Shown here: piece by piece, positions 42,413 to 49,913 of the stretch
Layout of the letters: the number at the start of each line of letters is the position of its first letter
Numbering within the stretch: the first letter of the stretch is position 1
Origin: Streptomyces sp. CNQ-509
GTDB lineage: Bacteria > Actinomycetota > Actinomycetes > Streptomycetales > Streptomycetaceae
Reading direction: 5' to 3'
NCBI RefSeq assembly: GCF_001011035.1
Contig: NZ_CP011492.1
Location: 6,059,001 to 6,123,000, forward strand
Length of the DNA stretch: 64,000 nucleotides
Position numbers and translations under genes: made by a program
The notes under the pieces: generated by a model
Database searches by the model: none
Seen by the model: the letters and a program-made list of their open reading frames with translations, nothing else
Told to the model about the DNA's origin: nothing

Positions 42413-43464
42413 CGGCCCACCCGGGGATCGAACAGCGGATAGATCAGGTCGGCGACCACGCTCGCCAGGATCATCGAGCCCGCGTAGACGATGAACAGGC
42501 CCTGGATCAGCGGCAGGTCGGGGATGCTGAGCGCCTGGTAGAAGAGCCCGCCCAGGCCGGGCCAGGAGAAGACCGTCTCCACCAGGATCGAGCCGGCCGC
42601 GATGAAGCCGAGGTTGACGAAGACGAGCGTGATCGTCGGCAGCATCGCGTTCGGCACGGCGTGCCGGCGGCGTACGAGGTCGTCGCGCAGCCCCTTGGCG
42701 CGGGCGGCCGTCAGATAGTCGCTGCCCATCTCGTCGAGGAGCGAGGAGCGCATGACCAGCAGCGTCTGCGCGTAGCACGCGGCCACGAGGGTGAGCACCG
42801 GCAGGAACATGTGGTGGATCACGTCCACGACGTACGCGACGCCGTGCTCGTCGCCCGACTCCATGCCGCCGGTGGGGAAGAGCCCGGGGACCGGACCGAT
42901 GCCGACGGAGAAGACGATGATGAGCAGCATCCCGAGCCAGAAGTGCGGCACCGACCACAGCGTGAGCGCGATGCTCGTGTTGACCTTGTCGCCGAGGCCG
43001 CCGTGCCGCCAGGCCGCGCGGGTGCCCAGCCAGAGGCCGAGGGCGCTGTAGAGCACCACGGCGGTGCCGGTGAGCAGCAGGGTGGCCGGCACGCGCTCCC
43101 AGATGAGGTCGAGGACCGGCTTGTTGAACTGGTACGAGTCCCCGAGGTTGCCGGTGAGCGCGTCGCCGACGTAGTGCGTGAACTGCTCCCAGAGCGGCAG
43201 GTCGAGCCCGTACTGCCGGCGCAGCGCGGCGAGTTGCTCGGCGTCGGCCTTGCGGCCGTGCGTCATCGTCTTGACCGGGTCGCCGGGGATGATCCGGAAG
43301 AGGAAGAAGCTGGTGACGAGGATGGCGAAGAGGGAGACCGCGGCGCCGGCGAGCTTGCCCGCCACGTAGCTGAGGTAGGCGCGGCGGGAACTGCCCGCGG
43401 AGCCGCGGGCGTCGGGCGCCGATCTCACGGCGGCGGGGGTGACGGATGGGTCTGCCGTAGACAT
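42409..43464 (-). CDS. Oligopeptide/dipeptide ABC transporter permease (DppB/OppB-like)
   Basis: A 351-residue permease. FAILVTSFFLFRIIPGDPV, the large periplasmic loop, and the EAA loop YLTAARAKGLRDDLVRRRHAVPNAMLP followed by GSILVETVFSWPGLG are typical of OppB/DppB. ATG 43464 has GAGGG upstream, better than a start 45 bases earlier. It is separated from the binding-protein gene by a 34-bp palindrome. Confidence 0.94.
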   Translation of the reverse strand: MSTADPSVTPAAVRSAPDARGSAGSSRRAYLSYVAGKLAGAAVSLFAILVTSFFLFRIIPGDPVKTMTHGRKADAEQLAALRRQYGLDLPLWEQFTHYVGDALTGNLGDSYQFNKPVLDLIWERVPATLLLTGTAVVLYSALGLWLGTRAAWRHGGLGDKVNTSIALTLWSVPHFWLGMLLIIVFSVGIGPVPGLFPTGGMESGDEHGVAYVVDVIHHMFLPVLTLVAACYAQTLLVMRSSLLDEMGSDYLTAARAKGLRDDLVRRRHAVPNAMLPTITLVFVNLGFIAAGSILVETVFSWPGLGGLFYQALSIPDLPLIQGLFIVYAGSMILASVVADLIYPLFDPRVGR

Positions 43465-43552
43465 GGCCCTCGCTTTGCTGGGGTGCCGTCCGGGGTGCGG
43501 GGCGCGCATGCGGCGCGCGGGTGGAGTGCGACTGGGGGGCGGTGGAGGGGGG

Positions 43553-43586
43553 CGGGGTGTCCGGCGCCGCGGCGCCGGACACCCCG
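43553..43586. terminator. 34-bp perfect palindrome between binding-protein and permease genes
   Basis: CGGGGTGTCCGGCGCCG and its exact complement (43553-43586). It follows the binding-protein stop (43608, minus strand) by 21 bases and precedes the permease start by 89. Stable stems at this place commonly lower permease expression relative to the binding protein, by partial termination or mRNA protection. Confidence 0.65.
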
Positions 43587-43607
43587 GGCGGCGAGGGTGC
43601 GTACGGG

Positions 43608-45494
43608 CTACTCGCGGTCCTCCGCGGTGGCCCGGCGGCGCAGCGTGAAGAACACGCCCGCCGCGACCACCACGACGACCGCCGCGCCGCCGCCGAGCAC
43701 CACGCCCATCGCCGAGCCGCCGTCGTCCGACGCCTTCGCGGCGGGGACCGCGGTGGCCCAGCTCCAGGAGCCGTCCTGGCCCCAGATGTTGCCGTTGCCC
43801 GCGGGCATCGCGGTGATCGACTCGATGTGGTCGGTGCGGTACGCCTCCACGGAGTTCGGGTACGCCAGCACGTTCATGTACCCGGTGTCGTAGAGCACCG
43901 ACTGCATCTCCCGGACTATCTCCGCGCGCTTGGCCGGGTCGTCGTACGCGGCCAACTGCTCGGCGTAGAGCCGGTCGTAGTCCTTGTCGCAGATGAAGTT
44001 GTCCGTCTGCCCCACCACGTCCTCCGACTCCGGCAGCGCGGCGCAGGTGTGGATGGCCAGGACGAAGTCCGGGTCGGGGTTGACCGACCAGCCGTCGAAG
44101 GCGAGGTCGTATTCACCGGCCACCCACGGGTCGCCCACGTTGTCCAGGCACTGCAGGTCCAGGCCGATGCCCAGCTCGCCCCACCACTCCTCCAGGAACT
44201 TGCCCGCCGCCTTGTCCTTGGGGTCGGTGGCGTGGCACAGCATCCGGAAGTTCAGCGGCTTGCCGTCCTTGCCGACGCGCTTGCCGTCCTTCATCTCGTA
44301 GCCCGCCCGGTCCAGCAGCCGCGCCGCCTTCTCCGGGTCGTAGCCGATCTTCTGCTCGGCGGACGGCTTCCAGTGGTAGTCGGCGAAGCGCGGCGGGATG
44401 TAACCCTCGCCCTCGACGCCGTGCCCCTGGAGCACCTTGTCCACTATCGCCGTACGGTCCACCGCGAGGAAGAGCGCCTCGCGCACCCGCGGGTCGAGCA
44501 GCGCCGGATGGCCGTCGCCGAACTTGCGGCCCTCGGCGTCCCGCGCCCCCGGGTTGGTGGCGATGGCCCAGAAGCGCCGGCCCTGGCCGTCGTTGACCTT
44601 GATGTCGGGCTGCCCCTTCAGCGACGCGGCCTGCGCCGGCGTCAGGTCCGGCACGAAGGACACCTCGCCCTTGCGCAGGGCGGCGACGGCGGCGTCGGTC
44701 TCCTTGTAGTACTTGAACGTCACCTCGTCGAACTTCGGCCTGCCGCGCCAGAAGTTCTCGTTCGGCTCGAAGGTGACGTGCGAGTCGGTCTTGAAGCCCG
44801 TCAGCACGAAGGGGCCGCTGCCCACGACCGGGAAGTCGGAGTCGTTGTTGAACTTCCCGAGGTCGTCGACGTCCTGCCAGACGTGCTTGGGCACGATCGG
44901 CAGGTCCATCGAGTTCATCGTGGCCTGCGGCTCCTTCAGCTCCACGACGAGCGTGCGCGCGCTGGGCGCCGAGACCTCCGCGAAGTTGGCGACGTACGAG
45001 CCGTTGGCCGCGCCCGCGGCCTCGTCGGTCATCATCGTGTGGAACGTCCAGCGGGCGTCCTCCGCGGTCAGCGGCTTGCCGTCGGACCACTTCACGCCGT
45101 CGCGGATGGTGTACGTCCACGTCCTGCCCGCGTTCGAGGGCTCCCACTTCTCGGCCAGCCCCGGGATGGGCTCCTGCGTCTTGACGTCGTAGTTGACGAG
45201 GGAGTCGTACATCAGCCGGTTCAGGCTCGTGGCCACGAGGGTGACCGCGAGGAACGGGCTGAGCGAGTCGACGGACTGCGCGACGGCGGCCGTCAGGACC
45301 GTCTTGTCGCCGTCGTCGCCGCCGTCGTCCTGGGCGGAGGTCGCCGCGGCCGGTCCCGCGGTGGCGGCGCCGAGCAGCGCGAGGGCCGCGGCGCCCGCGC
45401 AGAGCGCGCGGCGCAGCCGGCGTCCTGAGCGGGCGGCGGGGGTCGGTCGGCGGAGTGGGCCGGGCGTCGGGGCGTTGTCGTCGGTGGGCTGCAT
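43608..45494 (-). CDS. Oligopeptide/dipeptide ABC transporter substrate-binding protein (SBP family 5)
   Basis: A 628-residue exported binding protein. A basic head and hydrophobic stretch (RRALCAGAAALALLGAATAGPAAATSAQ, about 28-55) form the signal sequence. Family 5 features include SLNRLMYDSLVNYD, RTWTYTIRDGVKWSDGKPLTAEDARWTFHTMM and VGSGPFVLTGFK. At the C-terminus a second hydrophobic segment (GVVLGGGAAVVVVVAAGVFFTL) and RRRATAEDRE form a membrane anchor, replacing the usual lipobox. It is the first gene of the operon, with a near-consensus promoter upstream. Substrate is predicted to be a peptide or similar; not certain. Confidence 0.92.
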   Translation of the reverse strand: MQPTDDNAPTPGPLRRPTPAARSGRRLRRALCAGAAALALLGAATAGPAAATSAQDDGGDDGDKTVLTAAVAQSVDSLSPFLAVTLVATSLNRLMYDSLVNYDVKTQEPIPGLAEKWEPSNAGRTWTYTIRDGVKWSDGKPLTAEDARWTFHTMMTDEAAGAANGSYVANFAEVSAPSARTLVVELKEPQATMNSMDLPIVPKHVWQDVDDLGKFNNDSDFPVVGSGPFVLTGFKTDSHVTFEPNENFWRGRPKFDEVTFKYYKETDAAVAALRKGEVSFVPDLTPAQAASLKGQPDIKVNDGQGRRFWAIATNPGARDAEGRKFGDGHPALLDPRVREALFLAVDRTAIVDKVLQGHGVEGEGYIPPRFADYHWKPSAEQKIGYDPEKAARLLDRAGYEMKDGKRVGKDGKPLNFRMLCHATDPKDKAAGKFLEEWWGELGIGLDLQCLDNVGDPWVAGEYDLAFDGWSVNPDPDFVLAIHTCAALPESEDVVGQTDNFICDKDYDRLYAEQLAAYDDPAKRAEIVREMQSVLYDTGYMNVLAYPNSVEAYRTDHIESITAMPAGNGNIWGQDGSWSWATAVPAAKASDDGGSAMGVVLGGGAAVVVVVAAGVFFTLRRRATAEDRE

Positions 45495-45551
45495 GACACC
45501 TCGCGGTCTTCAGGGGGCGGGATGCCGGCTGACCGGCCTGGGGGTCGGGTC

Positions 45552-45581
45552 TGTCTAGCGAGGTTGGTCTAAACATGTCAA
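45552..45581 (-). promoter_or_regulatory. Near-consensus vegetative promoter of the peptide transporter operon
   Basis: On the minus strand TTGACA (45581-45576), 18 bases, then TAGACA (45557-45552). It matches the streptomycete HrdB-type consensus at the -35 fully and at the -10 closely. Transcription would start about 50 bases before the binding-protein start at 45494. Confidence 0.7.
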
Positions 45582-45626
45582 TGATCGTGACCGGCCTGTA
45601 CGAGGGCGATACCCGGCTGAAACGCG

Positions 45627-45665
45627 AATGAGGCCCGCGCCTTCAAAAAGGCTGCGGGCCTCATT
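45627..45665. terminator. Terminator hairpin AATGAGGCCCGC...GCGGGCCTCATT
   Basis: Perfect 12-bp outer arms (45627-45638 and 45654-45665) with an inner CCTT/AAGG pairing around AAA. It lies 160 bases after the stop of the MinD/EspI-like gene on the minus strand and 46 bases upstream of the promoter -35 of the transporter operon, so it separates the two units. Confidence 0.75.
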
Positions 45666-45826
45666 GGTTCAACCCAATGGCGGCAGGCCGGGCGGGCGGC
45701 GGGGCGGGGCCGTCGGCGCGAGGCACTTCGCCGCGCGCTCGCGGGCACGCGTCTGCGCTGGCCGGCCCGCCGGTACGGACCCGGGGCGGCCGGCGACCGG
45801 GGCCGCCGGCGGATCCGCCCGGGGCG

Positions 45827-48800
45827 TCACCCGTACGGGCTCGGGCCGGACTGCGCCTGCGACGGGCCGGTGCCGGGCGCGCCACCCGGATAGCCGCCGC
45901 CGCCCGGGTACCCCCCGCCCGCGCCGTAGCCGCCCGCGCCGCCGGCCTGGCCGGGCAGCGGCGGCATCGCGTGCGGCGGCTGCTGGCCGCCCTCGCCGGT
46001 CCACAGGCCCTGCGCCTGCTGGGCGCGGGTGAAGTCCTCGGCGACGAGCGCGGCGAGGTTGAAGTACGCCTCCTTGGTCTTCGGCCGCATCATCGACAGG
46101 TCCAGCTCCGCGCCCGCCGACAGGTGCTCGTCGAACGGGATCACCTGCACCGCGCGGGTGCGCTGCTTGAAGTGGTTGACGATGTCGTCGATCTTGATCA
46201 TCTTGGCGGTCTCGCGGACGCCGGAGATGACCGTGATGCTCCGCGAGACCAGGTCCGCGTAGCCGTGGGCGTGCAGCCAGTCGAGGGTGGTGCTGGCGCT
46301 GGACGCGCCGTCGACGGACGGCGTGGCCACGACGATGAGCTGGTCGGCGAGGTCGAGCACGCCGCGCATGGCGCTGTAGAGCAGGCCCGTGCCCGAGTCG
46401 GTGAGGATCACCGGGTACTGCTTGCCGAGCACGTCGATGACGCGGCGGTAGTCCTCGTCGTTGAACGTCGTGGAGACCGCCGGGTCGACGTCGTTGGCCA
46501 GGATCTCCAGGCCGGACGGCGCCTGTGAGGTGAACCGGCGGATGTCCATGTAGCTGTTGAGGTACGGGATCGCCGTCACCAGGTCGCGGATCGTCGCCCC
46601 GGTCTCGCGGCGCACCCGGCGGCCCAGCGTGCCGGCGTCCGGGTTGGCGTCGATCGCGATGACCTTGTCCTGCCGCTCGGCGGCGAGGGTCGCGCCCAGT
46701 GCGGTGGTCGTCGTGGTCTTGCCGACGCCGCCCTTGAGGGAGATCACGGCGATCCGGTAGCAGGACAGCACCGGGGTGCGGACGAGGGCGATCTTGCGCT
46801 GCCGCTCCTCCTCGGCCGCCTTGCCGCCGAGCTTGAAGCGGGACAGGCCGCCGCGCTCCGACTTGCGCTGCGGCTTGTGTTTGTCGTGCAGCAGTTGCTC
46901 GGAGGACAGCTCGACGGCCGCGGTGTAGCCGAGCGGGGCGTTGTGCACCGGCTGGCGGCGCTGCTCGGGCGTGACGTCGGGCCAGCCGCCGGACCGCGGG
47001 TCGCCGCCGGGCTGGGCGGGGGGCGCGGGGGAGGTGGCCGGGGAGAGCGCGCCCTGGCCCGGGGCACCGGTCTGGGCGCCGCCGGCGGGCGGGAGGCCCG
47101 GGGGCTGCTGGGCGGGCTGGGCGGGCTGGGCGGGGAGTTGGCCGGGCTGACCGGGCTGGGCCTGGTGGCCGGGCTGCCGGCCCTGCTGCGGGGGCGGGGC
47201 GGGGAGGCCGGGGTAGGGGCCGGGCTGCTCTCCCGGTTGGCTCTGCTGCCCGGGGATGGCCTGCCGACCCTGTTCTCCCTGCCGTCCCGGCTGGTTCTGC
47301 TGGGCGGCGGGCGGCTGAGGCCAGCCGTAACCGCCCTGCGGGGCGCCGGAGTCGGGCTGCTGGGCGGCCGGTGCCACGGGTACGCCGGAGGGCGACGCCA
47401 CGGTCCAGCCGGGCGGCGGCTCGGCGGCGGGCCCGGAGCGGGGCGCCTCGGCGCCGGCGGCGGGCGCGGCCGGGGCAGCGGGCGGTGGGGCGGACGCCGC
47501 GGGTGCGGCACCGGGAGCGGGCAGGCCCGGGTACGGCTGCTGCTGCGGTGCCGCGGCGGGCGGTGCGGAGGGCGCCGCCGGGGGAGCCGCGGGGGGCTGC
47601 GGCGCGGACTGCTCAGGGGCGGGCCGCGGGGCGGGCGACTGCCAGGGTGCGCCCGGGGCGGGCGGCGGGCCGGACGGCAGGTCCGCGGCCTGAGGGCGCT
47701 GCTGCTCGGCGGCGGGGAACTGCGGGGGGAGCGGCGGCAGCGCCGTGGGCGAGGCGGACTCGTCCGGCGCGGGCGCGGGCGCCCACGGGTTCGCGCCCGC
47801 GGGGGCGCTGTCCGTCGCGTACGGGCTGGCCTGCGGCGGCGCGTCCTGCGGCTCGTCGTCGCGGGCGGGCGCGGCGTGGGCAGGCACCCGGTCCTGCACC
47901 TCGGCGGACGCGGGCACGGCGTCGTTCGGCTCGTCGCCCGCGGGCGTACGGTCCTGGACCTCCGCGGCCTGCGCGCGCAGCGAGGCGGGCGAGAAGCGCA
48001 TGGTCGCGCCGCTCACCACGTCGCCCCTGTCCGGTTCGTCCTGCGCCGCGTCCTCGTCCCGGCCCTGCTCCTGGTCCTGGTCCGCCCGCGCGGCGGCGCC
48101 GGGCGCGGCATGGGCGACGAGCGGGGTCAGCGTGCGCGTGGCGTCGTCGCGGTACGGGGCGGGCGTACCCGCCTCGTCGTCGTCCGGCCGCGGCGGGGCC
48201 GCGAACTGCGGCGCGGGGAAGGCGGATACGGCGGCGGCAGACGCGCCGTCGTCCGCCTCCGCGGCGGGCTGCGTACCGGGCACGGGCGGCCACGCGGCAC
48301 CCGCCTCCGGAGCCTCGGTGCCTTCGCCGGACGCGTCGGTCCCGTCGTCCGCGGCTTCCTGCGCGCCGGCGAACGAGGGCCACGCGGACCCGGACCCGGC
48401 GGACTCGCCGGCCGCGGCGTCCTGCCGGCCGGTGCCGGAGGAGGTGGCGGCCGGTTCCTGCGCCTCGGCGGCCTCCTCGTCCCCCGCCGGGGAGGCGGCC
48501 GGGATCGGCCAGGACGCGTCCGATCCGGACGCCTCGCCCCCGTCCGCGGCCGGCGCGGCGGTGCTGTGCCAGTCGGTGGCGCTCTGCCAGTCGGTGCCGG
48601 GCGCCTCGGGCTCCGCCTCCGGGGTTTCGTCGGTACGGGCCGCCGCGGCCGGTTCGTCGTCCGCCGCCCGCTCCCCGGCCGCGTCCGCGGACGGGGAGGG
48701 CCACCCCGACTCCGGCTCGCTGCTGCGCCAGGAGGTGTCGTCGGCCCGGTCGTCCTCGCCGGCCTGCGCGGCGGGGGCCGCCTCAGGAAGGGAGGGCCAG

Positions 48801-49714
48801 CCGGCGCCGGACGACGGGGAGTCGTCATCGGTCTGCGCGGCGGGAATCGCTTCCGGGAGGGACGGCCGGTCGGTGCCGGTCGCGTCGTCCTCGCCGGACG
48901 TCTCGCCGGTCGCGGACGAGTCGGAGCCGGTGTCCCGGTCGTCGTCCGCGTCGGCGGACCGGGCCGTGGCGTCCGCGGGGTCCTCGTCCGCCTCGGGCGC
49001 GGCGGAGGCGGTGTCCCGCTCGTCGTGCGCCTCGGCGCCCGCCGAGGTCGCGGAGGCGCCGCCTCCGTACCAACTCGGGGCGCTCACCGGGGAGGACGAG
49101 AACTCCTCGGCCTCCGCCGCGGGCGCGGCGCCGTCGTCGGTCCCGGCGTCCCCTTCGCCGTCGGTCCCGGCCTCCGGCGCCGCCGGGGCCGCCGGCAGGG
49201 CCGCGAACGCCACCGCGGCCGGGTCCGTCGCCGCCGTCAGCGGCGGGGAGTCGTCCTCGTCCGCGTACGGCTCATCCTGACCGTCGTCGCGGCCGTCGTC
49301 CCGCTCGTCGTCCTCGTCCCGGTCCGCGGCCGGCTCGGCGGCGGCGGGGGCCACGGGGGCCGCCTCCGGCTCGGGCGGCGTCGTGGGCTCCGGGACCGGC
49401 GGCGGCTCCGGCGGCTCGTCCGGCAGCGTCAGCAGGAACGGCGGCGGCGTCATCGACTCCGGCACCGGCCCCGGGGCCGGTGCGTGCGCCGCGGTGAAGC
49501 CGTTGGGCAACGGGGGCATCGCCGAGCCGGCGTGGGACGAGCCGGTGCCCGCCTCCTCGTCCTGTCTGGTGCTCGGCGGCGGCACGCCCTGCGTGTACCA
49601 GGCCGCGGGCGCCGGGCTGCTGGTGAACTCGCCCGTACCCTCCGGCTCCGTAGCGGACCGCTCGACATCGGGGCTGGTCCGGCCCGCGCCGTTCTCGTCC
49701 CGATCGCTGCTCAC
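45827..49714 (-). CDS. EspI-like protein: very long disordered region plus MinD/ParA-type ATPase
   Basis: A 1295-residue protein from GTG 49714 (GGGAGG six bases upstream). Residues 1 to about 975 are disordered and rich in Pro, Ala, Glu and Asp, with repeated Trp-Pro units (GWPSLPEAAPAAQ, SWPIPAAS, AWPSFAGAQ, AWPPVPGT). The C-terminal about 310 residues are a MinD/ParA-type ATPase with deviant Walker A KGGVGKTT near residue 1000, Walker A' IAIDANPDAGTLG, and VILTDSGTGLLYSAMRG. This architecture is that of EspI and related proteins of type VII (ESX) secretion loci and of SCO5717-like proteins. A Gly/Tyr/Pro-rich tail ends it. No other ESX gene is in the window. A 199-bp gap separates it from the kinase array upstream. 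Confidence 0.85.
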   Translation of the reverse strand: MSSDRDENGAGRTSPDVERSATEPEGTGEFTSSPAPAAWYTQGVPPPSTRQDEEAGTGSSHAGSAMPPLPNGFTAAHAPAPGPVPESMTPPPFLLTLPDEPPEPPPVPEPTTPPEPEAAPVAPAAAEPAADRDEDDERDDGRDDGQDEPYADEDDSPPLTAATDPAAVAFAALPAAPAAPEAGTDGEGDAGTDDGAAPAAEAEEFSSSPVSAPSWYGGGASATSAGAEAHDERDTASAAPEADEDPADATARSADADDDRDTGSDSSATGETSGEDDATGTDRPSLPEAIPAAQTDDDSPSSGAGWPSLPEAAPAAQAGEDDRADDTSWRSSEPESGWPSPSADAAGERAADDEPAAAARTDETPEAEPEAPGTDWQSATDWHSTAAPAADGGEASGSDASWPIPAASPAGDEEAAEAQEPAATSSGTGRQDAAAGESAGSGSAWPSFAGAQEAADDGTDASGEGTEAPEAGAAWPPVPGTQPAAEADDGASAAAVSAFPAPQFAAPPRPDDDEAGTPAPYRDDATRTLTPLVAHAAPGAAARADQDQEQGRDEDAAQDEPDRGDVVSGATMRFSPASLRAQAAEVQDRTPAGDEPNDAVPASAEVQDRVPAHAAPARDDEPQDAPPQASPYATDSAPAGANPWAPAPAPDESASPTALPPLPPQFPAAEQQRPQAADLPSGPPPAPGAPWQSPAPRPAPEQSAPQPPAAPPAAPSAPPAAAPQQQPYPGLPAPGAAPAASAPPPAAPAAPAAGAEAPRSGPAAEPPPGWTVASPSGVPVAPAAQQPDSGAPQGGYGWPQPPAAQQNQPGRQGEQGRQAIPGQQSQPGEQPGPYPGLPAPPPQQGRQPGHQAQPGQPGQLPAQPAQPAQQPPGLPPAGGAQTGAPGQGALSPATSPAPPAQPGGDPRSGGWPDVTPEQRRQPVHNAPLGYTAAVELSSEQLLHDKHKPQRKSERGGLSRFKLGGKAAEEERQRKIALVRTPVLSCYRIAVISLKGGVGKTTTTTALGATLAAERQDKVIAIDANPDAGTLGRRVRRETGATIRDLVTAIPYLNSYMDIRRFTSQAPSGLEILANDVDPAVSTTFNDEDYRRVIDVLGKQYPVILTDSGTGLLYSAMRGVLDLADQLIVVATPSVDGASSASTTLDWLHAHGYADLVSRSITVISGVRETAKMIKIDDIVNHFKQRTRAVQVIPFDEHLSAGAELDLSMMRPKTKEAYFNLAALVAEDFTRAQQAQGLWTGEGGQQPPHAMPPLPGQAGGAGGYGAGGGYPGGGGYPGGAPGTGPSQAQSGPSPYG

Positions 49715-49913
49715 TGTGCCTCCCAGATCCCCTCGCACCACGGCGGTCGTGCCGGCGCCTGCCCGGTGCCGTGTGCTTCTCCCACCCTAAGGGGAGTACG
49801 GAGCGCACCGGCAGGCCGGACTGTCGCAATCGGCAACGGAAGTGTCACCGTTCAGAACACCGGCCCCGCCCGGGCCACGGCGCACCCCGCGGGACCGTCC
49901 GCCCGACTGCCGG

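Larger units (their letters stand above)
45495..45826. other. 332-bp spacer between the transporter operon and the MinD/EspI-like gene
   Basis: It contains the promoter at 45552-45581 and the terminator hairpin at 45627-45665. The part from 45666 to 45826 is GC-rich with a GGGGCGGCC/GGCCGCC-type weak stem and shows no gene. Confidence 0.5.

Noticed and set aside
39262..45494. Nickel or other metal transporter instead of peptide transporter
   Set aside because: Family 5 binding proteins include nickel carriers, but no histidine-rich metal site or nickel-linked neighbour was seen; peptide uptake is the default reading, kept at moderate certainty.
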